6,617 bases of DNA, from the NCBI GenBank assembly GCA_019307165.1, contig JAFDKD010000168.1:1-6617 (forward strand), in the 5' to 3' direction. Below, in pieces: positions 5,327-6,617 of the stretch. A program made the position numbers and the translations under genes. Origin of the DNA: Deltaproteobacteria bacterium. Its GTDB lineage: Bacteria; Desulfobacterota; DSM-4660; Desulfatiglandales; Desulfatiglandaceae. Every line of letters begins with the position of its first letter. The first letter of the stretch is position 1. The notes under the pieces are model-generated. The model made no database searches. It was not told where the DNA came from and was given only the letters and a program-made list of their open reading frames with translations.

Positions 5327-5667
5327 GGTGGAAGGTAGAAGGTTTAAGATAGAAGGCATTCTCTCGCAAAGACGCAAAGGTCGCAAAGAAAGACAAAAGA
5401 TTTTTTTGACAGGATAACAGGATAAACAGGATTTTAAAAAATGAATTTTTAGTTGCCTTGAGTACCTTGGCGAGAGTAATTAGAGATCAGAGGATGGAGG
5501 TCAGAAAACCAGAGGGCGGAAGTCAGAGGCGAATCACCCCCTCGAATCCCGTATCCTGTATCCCGTATCCAGCATCTTGTATCCCGCATCTCGCAACCCG
5601 TAACCCGTAACGCGCAACCCGAATCACGTATCCCGCAACTCGCAACCCGCAACGCGAAACCCGCAAC
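5327..5667. repeat. Mosaic of five degenerate repeat families
   Basis: In order: GGAAGGTAGAAGG-type units (5327-5356); three CGCAAAG units (TCGCAAAG 5364-5371, ACGCAAAG 5372-5379, GTCGCAAAG 5380-5388); three exact ACAGGAT units (5409, 5417, 5426) after a T-rich run; (G)GTCAGAGG-type units (5485-5529); and a 125-base array of CCCGTATCC, CCCGCATC, CCCGTAAC and CCCGCAAC variants (5543-5667), with 7-8 base periodicity. The array ends 15 bases before the MarR -35 element. Frames opened here on the minus strand translate to repetitive CGIRD-like sequence and are not genes. Confidence 0.8.
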
Positions 5668-5681
5668 GGCCCTTTTTTTTC

Positions 5682-5710
5682 TTTACATCCTCCAATTCGA
5701 CGAATAATAT
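5682..5710 (+). promoter_or_regulatory. Sigma70-type promoter of the MarR gene
   Basis: TTTACA (5682-5687), a 17-base spacer and TAATAT (5705-5710) give 5/6 matches at both elements. The predicted start site near 5717 leaves a leader of about 20 bases. The ribosome-binding site is AAAGG at 5721-5725, 10 bases before the ATG, slightly long. Confidence 0.7.
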
Positions 5711-5722
5711 TACGTATACGAA
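5695..5722 (+). promoter_or_regulatory. Candidate MarR operator overlapping the promoter
   Basis: ATTCG-A-CGAAT (5695-5705) is a perfect 5+1+5 palindrome spanning the spacer and the first base of the -10. CGTATACG (5713-5720) is a perfect 8-bp palindrome at the expected transcription start, followed by AA to give CGAA. Binding at either would block RNA polymerase, consistent with the autorepression usual for MarR regulators. Binding by this protein is inferred. Confidence 0.5.
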
Positions 5723-5735
5723 AGGTTTTCTGATC

Positions 5736-6149
5736 ATGGCTCAATACGAAGATTGCATCATTTTTCTCCTGGCAAAGGCCTACCAGAAGGCCCACGGCAA
5801 TTTCAAGCGTCACCTGCTGCCCCATGACCTCACCCCCGTCCAACACCTTATTCTGGAGCCCTTGTGGGATGAGGACGGCCTGACCGCCAGCGAGATCGGC
5901 AAGCGTTTGACCCTGGACAATGCCACTTTATCGGGAATACTTGATCGGATGTCGGAAAAGGGTTGGCTGAGGAAATCGCCCGACGAAAAGGACAAGCGGT
6001 TCATTCGGATTTATTTGACGCAAAAGGCTGAAAACCTCAAGCCCGAGCTGGTCAAGGAAAGAGAAGCGTCAAATGAAGAGATCCTCGGCGATCTGAGTTT
6101 GGAGGAAAAGGTCCTTCTCAAGCGTTTATTGAGGGAAATTCGAGATTAG
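5736..6149 (+). CDS. MarR-family winged-helix transcriptional regulator
   Basis: The 137-residue protein has the standard MarR size and order. N-terminal dimerisation helices are followed by LTPVQHLIL (32-40) and the helix-turn-helix LTASEIGKRLTLDNATLSGILDRMSEKGWL (49-78). The wing is RKSPDEKDKRFIRIYLT, with the D83..D86.R88 pattern of the family's DxRDxR wing. A C-terminal dimerisation helix ends in LLKRLLREIRD. MarR dimers bind palindromic operators and usually release DNA on binding a small ligand or on oxidation. A single cysteine at residue 7 is near where OhrR-type sensors carry theirs, but the rest does not look clearly OhrR-like. The start at 5736 fits family length and the leader. 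The next gene lies 120 bases downstream on the same strand. It probably regulates itself and that gene; ligand unknown. Confidence 0.92.
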   Translation: MAQYEDCIIFLLAKAYQKAHGNFKRHLLPHDLTPVQHLILEPLWDEDGLTASEIGKRLTLDNATLSGILDRMSEKGWLRKSPDEKDKRFIRIYLTQKAENLKPELVKEREASNEEILGDLSLEEKVLLKRLLREIRD

Positions 6150-6152
6150 CCG

Positions 6153-6169
6153 CGAATCATTCGTATACT
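6153..6169 (+). promoter_or_regulatory. Second candidate MarR operator and possible -10 element
   Basis: CGAAT-C-ATTCG (6153-6163) is a perfect 5+1+5 palindrome and runs directly into TATACT (6164-6169), making TTCGTATAC. This nonamer is the reverse complement of GTATACGAA upstream of the MarR gene. TATACT matches 5/6 of the -10 consensus, but no good -35 is at the right distance. Confidence 0.42.
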
Positions 6170-6198
6170 AACAAAGAAACCGGACCCGTAGAACCCGA

Positions 6199-6230
6199 CT
6201 TCGCTAAGGGGCAGCTACGACGGGCGGGCC
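6199..6230. repeat. Possible dispersed CTTCGCTAAGG/CTACGACGGGC repeat
   Basis: CTTCGCTAAGG followed by AGCTACGACGGGCGGGC resembles a short dispersed repeat type that I know from environmental bacterial genomes. Only one copy is present here, so the call rests on recollection of the pattern. Confidence 0.25.
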
Positions 6231-6269
6231 AGGTTTTGCAGATGGAATAGAAACAAAATCGAGGGAGAT

Positions 6270-6617
6270 ATGTCTGAAAAATCGAATGACGATATTTATC
6301 AGAAACTGATCGACTGGATGAGGAAGGCCTGGTGGGGACTTCCCGAGTCCGAACACCTGATGTCCACCGTCAAATCCTTTTACTCTCCAAAGGAGGCGGC
6401 GCTGCTGACCGGCATACCCTTTTCGGGCCGAAGCCTGGAAGAACTGTCCGAGATGAAAGGCATCTCCCCGGAAAAACTGGCCCCCAGGCTGGACGCCCTG
6501 GCCCAACGGGGGGCGGTGTGGCGCAGCGAAAAGGGCGAATCAGTCCGCTACAGCCTGAACGACTCCTTTTTTGTCTTCCTCAGGGGTCCTTTCTGGGCTG
6601 AAAATCCGGACAACGCC
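6270..6617 (+). CDS. Start of a protein with N-terminal helical/winged-helix region, possibly a 4Fe-4S protein (3' truncated)
   Basis: The frame from ATG 6270 stays open to the window end (116 codons) and is preceded by GAGGGAG. It begins MSEKSNDDIYQKLIDWM, then YSPKEAALLTGIPF, SLEELSEMKGISPEKLAPRL, DALAQRGAVWRSEKGESVRY and FFVFLRGPFW. The layout is 'Y.kL...l..........l...l....EA.l...lpf...t.eela...gi..e.l...l..La.kG.v.r...g...ry.l..f..G..e'. It resembles the N-terminal region of a group of anaerobe proteins, mostly from Desulfobacterota, that carry a C-terminal 4Fe-4S dicluster. The cysteine clusters would lie beyond the window, so the iron-sulfur call is inference; the helical/winged-helix part is seen. 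It follows the MarR gene on the same strand, with an operator-like site between them, so it is the likely MarR target. Confidence 0.75.
   Translation, partial: MSEKSNDDIYQKLIDWMRKAWWGLPESEHLMSTVKSFYSPKEAALLTGIPFSGRSLEELSEMKGISPEKLAPRLDALAQRGAVWRSEKGESVRYSLNDSFFVFLRGPFWAENPDNA

Noticed and set aside
5543..5667. Possible CRISPR array
   Set aside because: The repeats are 7-8 bases, contiguous and degenerate, with no spacers and no cas genes.
5449..5846. Minus-strand frames of 67 and 107 codons
   Set aside because: They translate the degenerate repeat array (CGIRD/RDTGY-like units) and overlap the MarR gene start on the opposite strand.

Overview
This looks like chromosomal DNA from a Gram-negative bacterium. 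It encodes an outer-membrane beta-barrel protein, a probable outer-membrane lipoprotein and an exported protein with an IPTL-CTERM-like sorting tail. The intergenic DNA is full of short degenerate repeats (CGCAAAG, ACAGGAT and CCCGTATCC/CCCGCAACC types) that I associate with Desulfobacterota and similar environmental lineages. The lineage is an inference; no rRNA or other marker gene is present.

Layout. 1-963 (+) is the 3' part of a DUF4143-type AAA ATPase. It converges on a minus-strand gene (1000-2313) for a secreted GloVer-repeat protein ending in an IPTL-CTERM-like segment. Next comes a repeat-rich gap (2314-2744), then a minus-strand 211-residue outer-membrane beta-barrel protein (2745-3380). 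An 819-base gap (3381-4199) follows, with no convincing gene. It holds short tandem repeats, a G/C-homopolymer hairpin, a GC-rich block with competing stems, and a near-consensus minus-strand promoter behind an almost pure A/T stretch. A minus-strand DUF4185/DUF5005-like lipoprotein gene occupies 4200-5306. Between it and the right-hand genes lies a mosaic of five repeat families (5327-5667). The right end is plus-strand: a MarR-family regulator (5736-6149) with a clear sigma70-type promoter overlapping palindromes, then the start of a gene (6270 to the window end) that may be an iron-sulfur protein with an N-terminal helical/winged-helix region.

How the genes relate. The three central minus-strand genes all encode exported products but are separated by long gaps, so they look like independent units rather than an operon. 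The MarR gene and the gene after it share CGAAT/CGTATAC sequence elements upstream of both, so the regulator may control itself and its neighbour. The best candidates for something undescribed are the minus-strand structured transcript predicted at about 3919-3725, the MarR operator pair, and the G9 tract in the ribosome-binding region of the GloVer gene.
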